Assembly: GCA_944322715.1 (NCBI GenBank) | Contig: CALUPT010000007.1 | Span: 85,257 to 149,256, forward strand | Source of the DNA: an uncultured Bacteroidales bacterium | GTDB taxonomy: Bacteria; Bacteroidota; Bacteroidia; Bacteroidales; UBA932 | Reading direction: 5' to 3' | DNA length: 64,000 nucleotides | Shown here: positions 15,744-25,562 of the stretch, in pieces | Layout: every line of letters starts with the position of its first letter | How positions within the stretch are numbered: the stretch's first letter is position 1 | Made by a program: the position numbers and the translations under genes | Notes under the pieces: generated by a model | What the model saw: only the letters and a program-made list of their open reading frames with translations | Database searches by the model: none | What the model was told of the DNA's origin: nothing

Positions 15744-18557
15744 CTATTCTGCCGGTCCCATTACGATTTCAATGAAGTTGCCCTGTTCCAGGATGCTCTG
15801 GAGAACGGATTTGATGTTCTCTGCATTGATTTCAGGGAGGGCAGCCTCGTAAAGGGCATCGAAGTCCTCTCCATCATAGTTGTACCAGTTCTGGATGTTG
15901 CTGAGCCAGTAACCGTTGCTGATCCTGGATTCCGGTATCTTCTTCTTGAAGTTCTCGATAACCATTGATATCTGTTCTGCTGTCGGACCGTTGTATGCAA
16001 GGTCTTCCAGCCCCTTTATCGCGAGTTCGCGCAGCTTGTCGGACTGTTCCGGGTTGGTGTTGAAATATACCTGGATCATTGCCCTGTCTTCAGGCAGTCT
16101 CTGCATGTTCATGTATGCGGAAGCCCCGTATGTCCCCCCTTCCTCTTCCCGGAGAGTCTCTGTATAGATCATGTCGAGGATATAGGAGGCTGCATCCAAC
16201 ATTACGGCTGTCCTGACGCTGTATGGGATGTATGCCGTCCATACCTGCAGGACAGTGTTCATAGGGGTTTCCATTTTCGTGGAGAAGACATCCTTTTTCT
16301 CTCCTTTGGCTATTCTCGGGGCATTGTCCACCCATTCAGTGGCTTTCTTCCCTTTTGGGAGCGACCCGAAGTATTTCTCCACCATTGGCTTGAGTGTGGC
16401 AGGATCCACATTGCCGACAATGTAGACAGTGCTGCCGGCTGCATCCTTGAAAAGCTGGTCCCGGTACACCCTTTCGATTGTCTCCATCGATGCCTTTTCG
16501 AGAGTCGCTTCCGAGAGACTGACATTTCTCGGATTGTCTCCGTACAGAACCTTGTTTAACCTGTTCCGGAATATGAAGTTCGGCTGGGTCTGGAGGTTAG
16601 GCAGCAGGGCCTTGATCTGTTCGATACCGAGGAGGTATTCATCGAAATCGAATCTCGGATCGGTGAATTTCAGATACATGAGCTGCAGGGCGGTTTCCAG
16701 GTCTTTCGGAGATGCGCTGGCTGAGATGCCATGCCTGAAATTGCCGAGATTCAGCGATACGCTGACAGACTTGCCGGCGAGCATTTTCGAGAGCGTCGTG
16801 CTCGGGAATTTCGAGATTCCGGAATTCCTTTCGAACAGTGAAATGATATTGTCTTCGAATGATGGCAGGTCTTCCGTGTCCACTATGCTGAGGCCGCCAT
16901 CCTTGACAAGCTGGATCATGACCTGGTCTTTCTTGAATTCCGTAGGGTACACTACGACCCTGACTCCGTTCTTGAGAGTCCATTCGGTGGCTCCGTATAT
17001 GGTCACGGTTTCCTTTTTCACCTTTGAGCCTTTCAGGGCAGCAGGGTCGAGAAGCGGCTCATTGACATGTTCTTCTTCGTTGGCCTTGATCTCGGATGCC
17101 TTGACTTCGGCTATGGCATTGAGAAAGTCGGCTTCTGATGGATGCACAAGGCCTTCCTTTTCCGGAGCCTTGTAGATGATGACCATATTCGTGTCCGGAG
17201 CCATCTGCGCCGCTACATTGTTCAGAAGTCCGGAATTGATCTGTCCGCAGAACATTTCGGCATATTCGTATGCCGTGGCAGGTTCCATGTAGGCCTGGTT
17301 GTCGAAGAAGTTGGCGATGTATTCGTCGATGAATTCCGCGTTGTTCCTTGTGTCGGCCGCATCTGCCGCCCTTTCGAATGCCCGGAGGATGTTGTCCTTG
17401 GCTCTTGCGACCTCTGCATCCGAGAAACCGTACCTCTTCATTTTCTCGACCTCGGTGAGGAAAGCCTTGAACGCCGGTATGCCTTCTCCATCCTTGCATG
17501 ATATTGAGCCGAATGTAGTCTGGCATGTCTCGCAGAGATTGTCAAAGCCGAGGCCTGCCGACATGAAAGGAGCATCGGGAGTGGATGCCATGTCGTTGAA
17601 CCTTTCCGCCATGATAACGGAGATGTAGGTGTCCACGAGATCAAGCAGCATGCCTACATCCGTGCTGTTGAGTTCCTCCGGCCTTGCAGGACTCTTCCAC
17701 AGGATTTCAATGCCCGTGGAAGTCGCTTCCGGGTCGGTTATTATTCCCACTACAGGTTCGCTGTTGTCAGGGATTACCGGCATTACCTTTGGTTTAGGGT
17801 TTTCTGCTGCAGGTATGTCGCTGAACAGCTCCCTGATCTTGTTCTCTATGTAGTCAACATCGATGTCTCCTACGACTATGACTGCCTGCAGGTCAGGCCT
17901 GTACCATGTCCTGTAGAAGTTGACGAGGCTTTCTGGCCTGAAGTTCTCGAGGTTGTCCTGGCTGCCGATGAGGGTGCACGTGGCATATTTGGAGTCTCCG
18001 TAGTAGTAAGGCAGGGATTTCTCATGCATCCTCCATGTTGCGTTGTTCCTGGACCTCTTCTCCTCAATGATCACGCCCCTTTCCTTGTCTATCTCTATCG
18101 GATCGCAGGTGACATAGTGGGAATAGTCGTGCATGATCAGCAGACAGGTGTCCACAATGCCAGTCCTCGATACCGGAATGTTGTTGAGCATGTATGTGGT
18201 CTGCTCTACTCCCGTCGATGCGTTGATGTTGCGGCCGAATTCCGCTCCTATGCTCTGGAGGTAGTCCAGCATCTGTTTGCCCGGCAGGTTCTCGGTGCCG
18301 TTGAAGCACATGTGTTCGAGGAAGTGTGCAAGTCCGTCCTGGTCGGGTGTCTCCTGGATTGCGCCGACATTGGTCGCAAGGTAGAACTCGGCCCGGCCTT
18401 CAGGCCTGTCGTTGTGTCTGATATAATAGGTGAGCCCGTTGTCCAGCTTGCCTTTGCGGACTGCCGGATCGTTCGGAAGCTGCTGGATCTGCGGCTGTTG
18501 TCCGAAGACAATGGCTGCAGAGAACAGCGCAGCGATGAATGTAAGGATACGTTTCAT
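15744..18557 (-). CDS. M16-family zinc metallopeptidase, exported
   Basis: 937 residues with a signal peptide (MKRILTFIAALFSAAIVFG, cut before QQPQ). The M16 inverted zinc motif HFLEH is at residues 78-82, in HFLEHMCFNGTE. The length fits the two-lobed pitrilysin/insulinase type, with a second, inactive M16 half in the C-terminal part. It probably degrades peptides in the periplasm. It is a single-gene unit on the minus strand with its own terminator. Its 5' region contains ggtccc/gggacc and ccggt/accgg inverted repeats that could fold in the leader. Confidence 0.92.
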   Translation of the reverse strand: MKRILTFIAALFSAAIVFGQQPQIQQLPNDPAVRKGKLDNGLTYYIRHNDRPEGRAEFYLATNVGAIQETPDQDGLAHFLEHMCFNGTENLPGKQMLDYLQSIGAEFGRNINASTGVEQTTYMLNNIPVSRTGIVDTCLLIMHDYSHYVTCDPIEIDKERGVIIEEKRSRNNATWRMHEKSLPYYYGDSKYATCTLIGSQDNLENFRPESLVNFYRTWYRPDLQAVIVVGDIDVDYIENKIRELFSDIPAAENPKPKVMPVIPDNSEPVVGIITDPEATSTGIEILWKSPARPEELNSTDVGMLLDLVDTYISVIMAERFNDMASTPDAPFMSAGLGFDNLCETCQTTFGSISCKDGEGIPAFKAFLTEVEKMKRYGFSDAEVARAKDNILRAFERAADAADTRNNAEFIDEYIANFFDNQAYMEPATAYEYAEMFCGQINSGLLNNVAAQMAPDTNMVIIYKAPEKEGLVHPSEADFLNAIAEVKASEIKANEEEHVNEPLLDPAALKGSKVKKETVTIYGATEWTLKNGVRVVVYPTEFKKDQVMIQLVKDGGLSIVDTEDLPSFEDNIISLFERNSGISKFPSTTLSKMLAGKSVSVSLNLGNFRHGISASASPKDLETALQLMYLKFTDPRFDFDEYLLGIEQIKALLPNLQTQPNFIFRNRLNKVLYGDNPRNVSLSEATLEKASMETIERVYRDQLFKDAAGSTVYIVGNVDPATLKPMVEKYFGSLPKGKKATEWVDNAPRIAKGEKKDVFSTKMETPMNTVLQVWTAYIPYSVRTAVMLDAASYILDMIYTETLREEEGGTYGASAYMNMQRLPEDRAMIQVYFNTNPEQSDKLRELAIKGLEDLAYNGPTAEQISMVIENFKKKIPESRISNGYWLSNIQNWYNYDGEDFDALYEAALPEINAENIKSVLQSILEQGNFIEIVMGPAE

Positions 18558-18784
18558 GATAAGTTGTTATATGTTTGTCAATATTTTCAAATCCCATTGG
18601 TCCCTCGGTGGGACCTGCCGTTTGCACCGGTTTTCAGCCGGACCGGCGGGTATTCCATAAAAATCGGACCAAATCTTACAAAAATAGGAATTATTTGGAT
18701 ATGGTACCGAATTTTATTGACGAATCTGCACGAATCTACAAGAAGCAACGCAAACCGGAACATACGGAAACGGAACCATAAAAT

Positions 18785-18816
18785 TTTCGGAATGAATTTT
18801 AATTCTTGTAACTTTG
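18785..18816 (+). promoter_or_regulatory. Promoter of the LysR-like gene, in a 284-base gap
   Basis: TTTC (18785-18788), a 20-base spacer and TAACTTTG (18809-18816). The expected start leaves a leader of only about 20 bases before ATG 18842. The rest of the gap (18558-18784) shows a ggtccc/gggacc hairpin near 18600 and a doubled cgaatct but no gene. Confidence 0.65.
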
Positions 18817-18841
18817 CGGTATCACGTTGCAGTCAGCCGTT

Positions 18842-19357
18842 ATGGAAGATTTCAGGATGAAGCTTTTCGAAGCCGTGTATGAGTCGGGCAGTTTCACAAA
18901 GGCTGCCGGCGTGCTCGGCATCAGCCAGCCGGCGGTGAGCCAGAACATATCGGAACTTGAGAAGAGTGCCGGATGCAGCCTGTTCGCCAGAGCCGGCGGC
19001 AGGGTATCCGTCACTCCGCAAGGGGAGATTTTCCACCGTTTCGCGCGTAAGGTAAACTCGGCATACCATGATATGGATGCGGTATTCTGCACGAAGCTGC
19101 CCGCGGGCTCCTCATTCAGAATATATGCGGATCCTCCTGCAAGACATTATCTTATGCATGATGTCCTGTCCTCTCTCGGGATATTGTACCCCGACTGCGG
19201 TTTCGTGCTGTCCGACATGCAGGAAGGCGCTGACATTTGCATAATGTCAACGCCCTCTTGTCAGTCAGGATGCCTTGTGTCAAGTTTTTATGTCCTTCCT
19301 CCGGATCATTTCCTTTCTAAGGTAATCCGGCCTATGATATCATCTATTCTGGAATGA
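18842..19357 (+). CDS. Short LysR-type regulator-like protein
   Basis: 171 residues from ATG 18842. Residues 1-65 form a LysR-type winged helix-turn-helix (FTKAAGVLGISQPAVSQNISELE, then LFARAGGRVSVTPQG). LysR proteins are about 300 residues long. Here the effector-binding part is only about 95 residues and lacks the second lobe. The protein could be a true single-lobe regulator or a 3'-truncated gene; its stop lies 6 bases from the convergent esterase stop. The consensus promoter so close to the ATG argues that the start is correct. Its targets are unknown. Confidence 0.75.
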   Translation: MEDFRMKLFEAVYESGSFTKAAGVLGISQPAVSQNISELEKSAGCSLFARAGGRVSVTPQGEIFHRFARKVNSAYHDMDAVFCTKLPAGSSFRIYADPPARHYLMHDVLSSLGILYPDCGFVLSDMQEGADICIMSTPSCQSGCLVSSFYVLPPDHFLSKVIRPMISSILE

Positions 19358-19363
19358 CTGTAT

Positions 19364-20404
19364 CTATCTGTTCCTTTGGGCTTCGAGCCAGCGTGCGAGT
19401 GAATCGTAGAATTCATCCCTTGCATAGCTGAACCCGTCATTGCCTTCTCCTACATATTTCTCGGCCGAGAAGCCCCAGCCGTGTCCTCCGTAAGGATAGA
19501 TGTGCATCTCCACAGGGACCTTGCAGGACAGCAGGGAGCGGTAGAGCCTTATGCTGTTCTCTGCAGGTACTGTCGTGTCATCGCTGCACAGGGCCATGAA
19601 CACCGGAGCATTGTCGGAAGATACCTGGTTTTCGAGGGAATACCTCTTTTCAAGCATATTGTACAGTCTTTTCGCCTTGTCCCATTCCTTCCATGTCTTC
19701 CCGTTCCTGCCTGTAAAGGAATTTTCTTCCCCGATCAGCTGGTCATGTGTTCCCATGTGCGTGACAGTCGTGTCGAATGTGACTACAGGATAGATGAATA
19801 CGGAGAAATCAGGTCTGGTCGCGGCATCGGCATACATGAGGGAAGTTGTCACGGCAAGATGTCCTCCTGCGGAGAATCCCATGACTCCGATCTGGCTGAC
19901 ACCCCATTTCCCGGCATTCTCCCTGCAGTAGCGGAATGTGTTCTGTATATCGGCCAGCGGAACTTCCCAGTGTCCGTTAGGAAGGCGGTATTTGACGATG
20001 GCTGCGGTGATGCCTCTCTCGGCCAGCCATTCCGCCACATATACGCCCTCATTGTATGAGGACACGATGCTGTATCCTCCTCCCGGGCATACTATTACCA
20101 TCTGCCCGTTCGGCTTCTTCGGAAAATAGAGGTCGAACCTTGCATTGACATTGATGTTGCCGATGTTTCCCGCACCGTTTATTTCCTCCGGACCTGTGAG
20201 TCCGTTGCTCTCTTCCATCCTGAATCCTGCGCAGGTGACTTTGTCGGCGACCACCGGATCGGTGTTGTCAACAAGTTTCTCCCCGTACAGGAGCACTGTC
20301 TCGTCTGGCCTGAAGTCCGTCTTGGGCTGCGCCATTACATCCTGGGCTGCGGCCGATACGAATATCCCGGCCATTGCAGCTGCAATCATTGTTTTCGTTT
20401 TCAT
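19364..20404 (-). CDS. Exported alpha/beta-hydrolase (BD-FAE/acetyl-esterase-like)
   Basis: 346 residues with an N-terminal signal (MKTKTMIAAAMAGIFVSAAA). The oxyanion-hole motif is CPGGGYS, the nucleophile elbow is GFSAGGH and the catalytic His lies in YPYGGHGWGF. This arrangement fits carbohydrate-ester or peptide esterases of the BD-FAE/Axe type. It probably removes acetyl or similar groups from plant or host glycans in the periplasm (inference). It is transcribed convergently with the LysR-like gene and downstream of the nifJ terminator. Confidence 0.85.
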   Translation of the reverse strand: MKTKTMIAAAMAGIFVSAAAQDVMAQPKTDFRPDETVLLYGEKLVDNTDPVVADKVTCAGFRMEESNGLTGPEEINGAGNIGNINVNARFDLYFPKKPNGQMVIVCPGGGYSIVSSYNEGVYVAEWLAERGITAAIVKYRLPNGHWEVPLADIQNTFRYCRENAGKWGVSQIGVMGFSAGGHLAVTTSLMYADAATRPDFSVFIYPVVTFDTTVTHMGTHDQLIGEENSFTGRNGKTWKEWDKAKRLYNMLEKRYSLENQVSSDNAPVFMALCSDDTTVPAENSIRLYRSLLSCKVPVEMHIYPYGGHGWGFSAEKYVGEGNDGFSYARDEFYDSLARWLEAQRNR

Positions 20405-20446
20405 TCCTTCCTGGCTAAATTATAAGCAATTTAATCTGGTGTCAGA

Positions 20447-20478
20447 TAAAAAAGGGCCGGCTGCATAGCAACCAGCCC
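20447..20478 (-). terminator. Terminator of the pyruvate:ferredoxin oxidoreductase gene
   Basis: On the minus strand, agggctggttg and cagccggccct pair over 11 positions with two G-U pairs, followed by TTTTTT. Confidence 0.8.
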
Positions 20479-20502
20479 TGGAATCACATCATCAGTCAAG
20501 GA

Positions 20503-23500
20503 TTATTCCTTGCCTGCGAGTCTCTTGTAGGTGTTGAGACGGATCTTGGCGAACTCCTCTGTCTTCTGAAGCAGTTCGTCCGCTGTCTCAGGGAACATCT
20601 TGTAGAGCGATGCGAACCTCACCTCTCCTTTCAGGAAATCCTGGAACTTGGTCCAGTCCGGCTCCTTGCTGTCGAGAGAGAACGGATTCTTCCCTTCCTC
20701 CTCAAGGACAGGATTGTATCTGTAGAGATGCCAGTAACCGCATTCTACAGCGAGTTTCTCCTCCTTCTGGCTCAGACCCATACCTGCTTTCAGCCCGTGG
20801 TTGATACAAGGCGAGTAAGCAATGATAAGGGATGGACCATCGTATGCCTCCGCTTCCTTGATGGCATTGAAGAACTGTGCCGGATTTGCTCCCATGGCTA
20901 CCTGTGCCACATATACATATCCATAGCTGATAGCCATCATTCCGAGGTCTTTCTTGCGGATTTTCTTTCCTGAAGCGGCGAACTTCGCAATGGCTCCTGC
21001 AGGAGTTGACTTTGATGACTGTCCGCCGGTATTGGAATATACCTCGGTGTCGAGCACGAGAACATTCACATTCTCTCCGGAAGCGAGGACATGGTCGAGT
21101 CCGCCGTATCCGATGTCGTATGCCCAGCCGTCACCTCCGAATATCCACTGGCTGCGGGATGGGATGAAGTGCCTGTATTCGAGAAGCGCCTTGCATGTGT
21201 CGCAGTTGCACTCTTCCATGAGAGGAACGAGTTCGTCAGCTACCTCACGGGTCGCTTTCGCATCGTTGCGGTTCTCTAACCATTTGGTGAAGAGAGCCTT
21301 CATCTGATCGGTGCAGCAGCTGCATGAGAGTCCCTGCTCCATCAGCCTTGCTACCGTAGCACGTGCCCTGTCCGAGCCGAGCTTCATTCCGAGTCCGTAT
21401 TCGGCATTGTCCTCGAACAGCGAGTTTGCCCATGCCGGTCCGTGCCCGTTGGCGTTGGTGCAGTAAGGAGATGCCGGGAATGATGCCCCGTAGATTGAAG
21501 AGCATCCAGTCGCGTTGGCAATCATCATATGGTCTCCGAAAAGCTGGGTGATGGTCTTGATGTAAGGCGTCTCGCCGCATCCTGCACATGCGCCCGAGAA
21601 CTCGAACAGAGGCTGTGAGAACTGTGCGTTCTTCACGTTCTGGAACTTGTTCTGTACGGTGTCCTTATAGCCGATGTTGGAGTGCAGCCAGTTGAAGTTG
21701 GCCTGCTCTGCCTCCTGGGATTCCGCAGGAACCATGACGAGAGCCTTGTCCTTTGCAGGGCAGACATCGGCACAGTTGCCGCATCCCGTACAGTCGGCAG
21801 GGGATACCTGCATTGTGAATGTATAGTCCTTGAATACAGCCTTGCCCTGGGCCTTCTTGATGCCTGCAGGAGCGGATGCCGCCTCTTCGGCTGTCATGAG
21901 GAACGGACGGATGGCTGCATGAGGGCAGACGAATGAGCAGGTGTTGCACTGGATACAGTTCTCTGCCTTCCACTCAGGCACGAACACTGCAACTCCGCGT
22001 TTCTCGTATGCCGCCGTCCCGTCCGGGATCGTACCATCGGCTGCATCCTTGAATGCGCTTACAGGAAGCTGGTCGCCGCACTGTGCGTTCACGATGTCTG
22101 CAACCTGCTTTACGAATTCCGGAGCGAGCCTGTCCTTGTTAGGGTTCTCGAACTTGCCGGTAATCTCTTTCCATTCCGCCGGTACGTTCACCTTGATGTA
22201 TTCTCCGCCCCTGTCTACGGCTGCATAGTTCATCTTCACGACATTCTCTCCCTTCTTGCCGTAGCTCTTGTCTATGGCCTTCTTCATGTATGTCACTGCA
22301 TCCTCGTACGGGATGATGCCGGTGATCTTGAAGAATGCCGACTGGAGAATGGTGTTGGTCCTTCCTCCGAGACCGATCTCGGAAGCGATCTTCGTGGCGT
22401 TGATGATGTAGAGGGAGATGTTCTTCTTTCCGATGACTGACTTCACGTAGTCAGGAATCCTCTTGAGCGTCTCTTCCTCGTCCCAAATGCTGTTGAGCAG
22501 GAGGGTGCCGTTCTGCTTGATGCCCTTGAGCACATCGTATTTGTGCAGGTAGGATGGTACATGGCAGGCTACGAAGTCAGGTGTGGATACGAGGTAAGGG
22601 GCCTTGATCGGCTGGTCTCCGAAACGGAGGTGCGAACAGGTGTATCCGCCGGATTTCTTGGAGTCGTAGTCGAAATATCCCTGGCAGTATTTGTCGGTAT
22701 GGTCGCCTATGATCTTGATGGTGTTCTTGTTGGCACCGACCGTACCATCGGAGCCGAGTCCGTAGAACTTGCACTCTGTAGTGCCCGGCTTGACGATGGA
22801 TATTTCCTCCTTGACAGGGAGAGACTTGAATGTCACGTCATCAACTATGCCGATGGTGAACCCGTTCTTCGGTTCTGCCAGTTCAAGATTCTCATAAACT
22901 GCAACGATCTGTGCAGGCGAAGTGTCCTTGGATGAAAGTCCGTAACGGCCTCCGATTACGAGCGGAGCGTTTTCGATACCCTGGAAGAGTGCCTTTACAT
23001 CGAGGTAGAGAGGCTCTCCGAGAGCTCCCGGCTCCTTGGTCCTGTCGAGGACCGCGATCCTCTTGACGCTCTTCGGAAGGACTTTCATGAAATATTTGGC
23101 CGAGAAAGGTCTGTAGAGACGGACAACAATGAGTCCGACCTTCTTGCCCTGGGTGGCGAGATGGTCGATGGTCTCCTTGATGGTCTCCGTGACGGATCCC
23201 ATGGCTATGATGATGTTCTCTGCATCCGGGGCGCCGTAGTAGTCGAACGGACGGTAGTCCCTTCCGGTAGCTTCGCTGATCTCGCCCATGTATCTTGCAA
23301 CGATGTCAGGCACGGCCTCGTAGTATTCGTTGCATGCCTCGCGGGCCTGGAAATATACATCCCCGTTCTGGGCTGTTCCCCTCGTTACGGGAGCATCCGG
23401 ATTGAGAGCCTTTGCCCTGAATCTTGCGAGGGACTTGGTGCTGATCATATCCCTGAGCTTGTCCTCATCGATAAGCTCGATCTTCTGGATTTCGTGCGAT

Positions 23501-24033
23501 GTGCGGAATCCGTCGAAGAAGTGGATGAACGGAACGCTCGACTTGATGGTGGACAGATGCGCCACGGCAGCCATGTCGAGGGCTTCCTGTACGGAAGCGG
23601 ATGCCAGCATTGCGAATCCTGTCTGGCGGCATGCCATCACATCCTGGTGGTCTCCGAAGATGGAGAGGGCGTGTGATGCAAGGGCGCGCGCCGATACATG
23701 GAATACCGCAGGAAGCAGTTCTCCGGCGATCTTGTACATGTTCGGGATCATCAGAAGCAGACCCTGTGATGCCGTGAATGTGGTTGTGAGCGCTCCGGCC
23801 TGAAGCGAACCGTGTACGGCGCCGGCCGCACCTCCTTCACTTTGCATTTCGGTAACCTTCACAGTCTCTCCGAAGAGATTCTTCTTTCCCTGAGCTGCCC
23901 ACTCATCGACATATTCTGCCATAGTCGATGACGGTGTGATAGGGTAGATCGCAGCGTGCTCGCTGAAAAGATAAGCGATGTGGGCAGCTGCGTAGTTACC
24001 GTCACAAGTGATAAATTTTTTCTCGTTTGCCAT
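20503..24033 (-). CDS. nifJ: Pyruvate:ferredoxin (flavodoxin) oxidoreductase
   Basis: 1176 residues, the usual length for the single-chain enzyme. It converts pyruvate and CoA to acetyl-CoA, CO2 and reduced ferredoxin. Visible parts are the N-terminal pyrimidine-binding domain (YPITPSSTMAEYVDEWAA), a two-[4Fe-4S] ferredoxin domain (CIQCNTCSFVCP and CTGCGNCADVCPA), further cluster cysteines (CAGCGETPY), and the TPP-binding region (GDGWAYDIGYGG to YSNTGGQSSKSTP). It is the central energy enzyme of these anaerobes. The ferredoxin at 15425 is a natural acceptor. The gene is a single-gene unit with its own terminator. Confidence 0.98.
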   Translation of the reverse strand: MANEKKFITCDGNYAAAHIAYLFSEHAAIYPITPSSTMAEYVDEWAAQGKKNLFGETVKVTEMQSEGGAAGAVHGSLQAGALTTTFTASQGLLLMIPNMYKIAGELLPAVFHVSARALASHALSIFGDHQDVMACRQTGFAMLASASVQEALDMAAVAHLSTIKSSVPFIHFFDGFRTSHEIQKIELIDEDKLRDMISTKSLARFRAKALNPDAPVTRGTAQNGDVYFQAREACNEYYEAVPDIVARYMGEISEATGRDYRPFDYYGAPDAENIIIAMGSVTETIKETIDHLATQGKKVGLIVVRLYRPFSAKYFMKVLPKSVKRIAVLDRTKEPGALGEPLYLDVKALFQGIENAPLVIGGRYGLSSKDTSPAQIVAVYENLELAEPKNGFTIGIVDDVTFKSLPVKEEISIVKPGTTECKFYGLGSDGTVGANKNTIKIIGDHTDKYCQGYFDYDSKKSGGYTCSHLRFGDQPIKAPYLVSTPDFVACHVPSYLHKYDVLKGIKQNGTLLLNSIWDEEETLKRIPDYVKSVIGKKNISLYIINATKIASEIGLGGRTNTILQSAFFKITGIIPYEDAVTYMKKAIDKSYGKKGENVVKMNYAAVDRGGEYIKVNVPAEWKEITGKFENPNKDRLAPEFVKQVADIVNAQCGDQLPVSAFKDAADGTIPDGTAAYEKRGVAVFVPEWKAENCIQCNTCSFVCPHAAIRPFLMTAEEAASAPAGIKKAQGKAVFKDYTFTMQVSPADCTGCGNCADVCPAKDKALVMVPAESQEAEQANFNWLHSNIGYKDTVQNKFQNVKNAQFSQPLFEFSGACAGCGETPYIKTITQLFGDHMMIANATGCSSIYGASFPASPYCTNANGHGPAWANSLFEDNAEYGLGMKLGSDRARATVARLMEQGLSCSCCTDQMKALFTKWLENRNDAKATREVADELVPLMEECNCDTCKALLEYRHFIPSRSQWIFGGDGWAYDIGYGGLDHVLASGENVNVLVLDTEVYSNTGGQSSKSTPAGAIAKFAASGKKIRKKDLGMMAISYGYVYVAQVAMGANPAQFFNAIKEAEAYDGPSLIIAYSPCINHGLKAGMGLSQKEEKLAVECGYWHLYRYNPVLEEEGKNPFSLDSKEPDWTKFQDFLKGEVRFASLYKMFPETADELLQKTEEFAKIRLNTYKRLAGKE

Positions 24034-24160
24034 AATCGTTAAAGTTTATGAGACTTGGTTATATCTTGTTTAAATGTTTTCTGTCTCCATGCCGTGGCCG
24101 GTCACGAAATCTTTGCGAATTTATACAATTTTTCCGTATAATCCGAAGAAATTCCGATAA

Positions 24161-24197
24161 AACTACAGGAGGGCGCGTCGTTATGATGCACCCTCCT
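24161..24197 (-). terminator. Terminator of fabD
   Basis: Minus-strand stem aggagggtgc/gcgccctcct (10 bp, one G-U pair), then a short T-run. Confidence 0.75.
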
Positions 24198-24204
24198 GTA
24201 CAGG

Positions 24205-25098
24205 TCATTGTTCAATGGTCGTGATTCCCTCGATTGTGACCGTGTCTCCCGCCGTCTTCCTGATGAGGCCCTGAAGCACGTTCCCCGGGCCGATTTCCAT
24301 GAAGTAGCCGGCTCCATCGGCGATCATGTTCTTCACGCTCTGTGTCCATTTGACAGGTGAGGTCAGCTGCGCGAGAAGGTTCTTCTTGATGGTATCCGGG
24401 TCCGTGGATGGCTGTGCGGTCACATTCTGGTAGACAGGGCATACCGGTGTCTTGAAGGATGTGGTCTCGATGCCTTCGGCAAGCTCCACCCTCGCAGGCT
24501 CCATGAGAGGGGAGTGGAAGGCGCCTCCCACCTGAAGTACGAGCGCCCTCTTCGCTCCTGCGGCCTTGCATTTCTCACAGGCTTCGTTTACGGCCTCCAC
24601 TTCTCCTGAAATCACTATCTGTCCGTTACAGTTGTAGTTGGCAGGGACTACCACGCCGCTGCAGCCGGCGCAGATCTCCTCTACCTTTTCGTCAGGGAGT
24701 GCAATGATGGCTGCCATTGTGGACGGCTTGATTTCGCAGGCCTTCTGCATTGCCCTTGCGCGGATGCTCACAAGCCTGAGTGCATCCTCGAAGTCCATAG
24801 CCCCTGCTGCCGCAAGTGCGGAGAACTCTCCGAGAGAGTGTCCTGCAACCATGTCCGGACTGAACCCGTCATAGCATTTTGCGAGCACTACGGAGTGCAG
24901 GAATACCGCAGGTTGTGTCACCTTTGTGGCCTTGAGGTCTTCCGGTGTCCCTTCAAACATGATATCGGTGATTCTGAATCCGAGGATCTCATTAGCTTTT
25001 TCAAGCATTTCCTTTGCGGTGGCATTGGTGTCGTAGAGAGCCTTTGCCATGCCCGGGAACTGTGACCCCTGTCCCGGGAAAACGTATGCTTTCTTCAT
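24205..25098 (-). CDS. fabD: Malonyl-CoA:ACP transacylase
   Basis: 297 residues, normal for FabD. The N-terminal FPGQGSQFPGM motif and the nucleophile Ser88 in GHSLGE are present, as is the catalytic His in GGAFHSPLM. It transfers malonyl from CoA to acyl carrier protein at the start of fatty-acid synthesis in the cytoplasm. It is monocistronic here, with a terminator right after the stop, and is not next to other fab genes. Confidence 0.97.
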   Translation of the reverse strand: MKKAYVFPGQGSQFPGMAKALYDTNATAKEMLEKANEILGFRITDIMFEGTPEDLKATKVTQPAVFLHSVVLAKCYDGFSPDMVAGHSLGEFSALAAAGAMDFEDALRLVSIRARAMQKACEIKPSTMAAIIALPDEKVEEICAGCSGVVVPANYNCNGQIVISGEVEAVNEACEKCKAAGAKRALVLQVGGAFHSPLMEPARVELAEGIETTSFKTPVCPVYQNVTAQPSTDPDTIKKNLLAQLTSPVKWTQSVKNMIADGAGYFMEIGPGNVLQGLIRKTAGDTVTIEGITTIEQ

Positions 25099-25192
25099 AG
25101 TGTCTTGAGTTTTTAACTTGGCAAAAGTACAAAATTTTCCCGACTAAGCAGCAGATTTATCGCCGGACAGTATCTTTTTACTGAAAAATGAT

Positions 25193-25200
25193 TATTTTTG
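25193..25200 (+). promoter_or_regulatory. -7 promoter element for tRNA-Arg
   Basis: TATTTTTG; a poor -33 match (TTTA) lies upstream. Transcription would begin about 88 bases before the tRNA. Confidence 0.5.
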
Positions 25201-25293
25201 CAGTCCGTTTCGGAAAATGGCCGGTGTTTTCCTTCCATGTCTTTCTGAAACGGCCCTGCCGGCCGGGCGGAAGTGCGGCGGTCCAGGAGGAAT

Positions 25294-25365
25294 GCTCCCG
25301 TAGTTTAATGGATAGAATTTCGGATTCCGGTTCCGACGGTTGCGGTTCGATTCCGCACGGGAGTA
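25294..25365 (+). tRNA. tRNA-Arg (anticodon CCG)
   Basis: The cloverleaf is complete: acceptor gctcccg/cgggagt, anticodon stem tcgga/tccga around loop ttccggt (anticodon CCG, reads CGG), T-arm tgcgg-ttcgatt-ccgca and discriminator A. CCA is not encoded. Confidence 0.93.
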
Positions 25366-25382
25366 CGAGCAAAGCAGCCATA

Positions 25383-25559
25383 TTGCAACTTAGGTCCCGG
25401 CTTGATGAACTGTGCAACCGGTACAGGCAGGTGAAAGACTCTGCGCTGGTTGGTGCGCTGTCTGGACATGCGGAGGGGTCGAGGGCGTTCGCCCGTTACA
25501 GGACTATAGACGAACAGATGAAGGAAGAACTGGTCAGGCTGCTGGAGAAGAAGCCATAG
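25383..25559 (+). CDS. Possible small helical protein after tRNA-Arg
   Basis: A 58-residue frame beginning with TTG (LQLRSRLDELCNRYRQVKD...) and ending VRLLEKKP. The composition is helix-forming and charged. The same frame stays open upstream through the tRNA gene, so openness alone is weak evidence. No terminator separates it from the tRNA, so it would share the transcript. It meets the ORF6N gene tail to tail 3 bases on. I do not recognise the family. Confidence 0.35.
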   Translation: MQLRSRLDELCNRYRQVKDSALVGALSGHAEGSRAFARYRTIDEQMKEELVRLLEKKP

Positions 25560-25562
25560 CCC

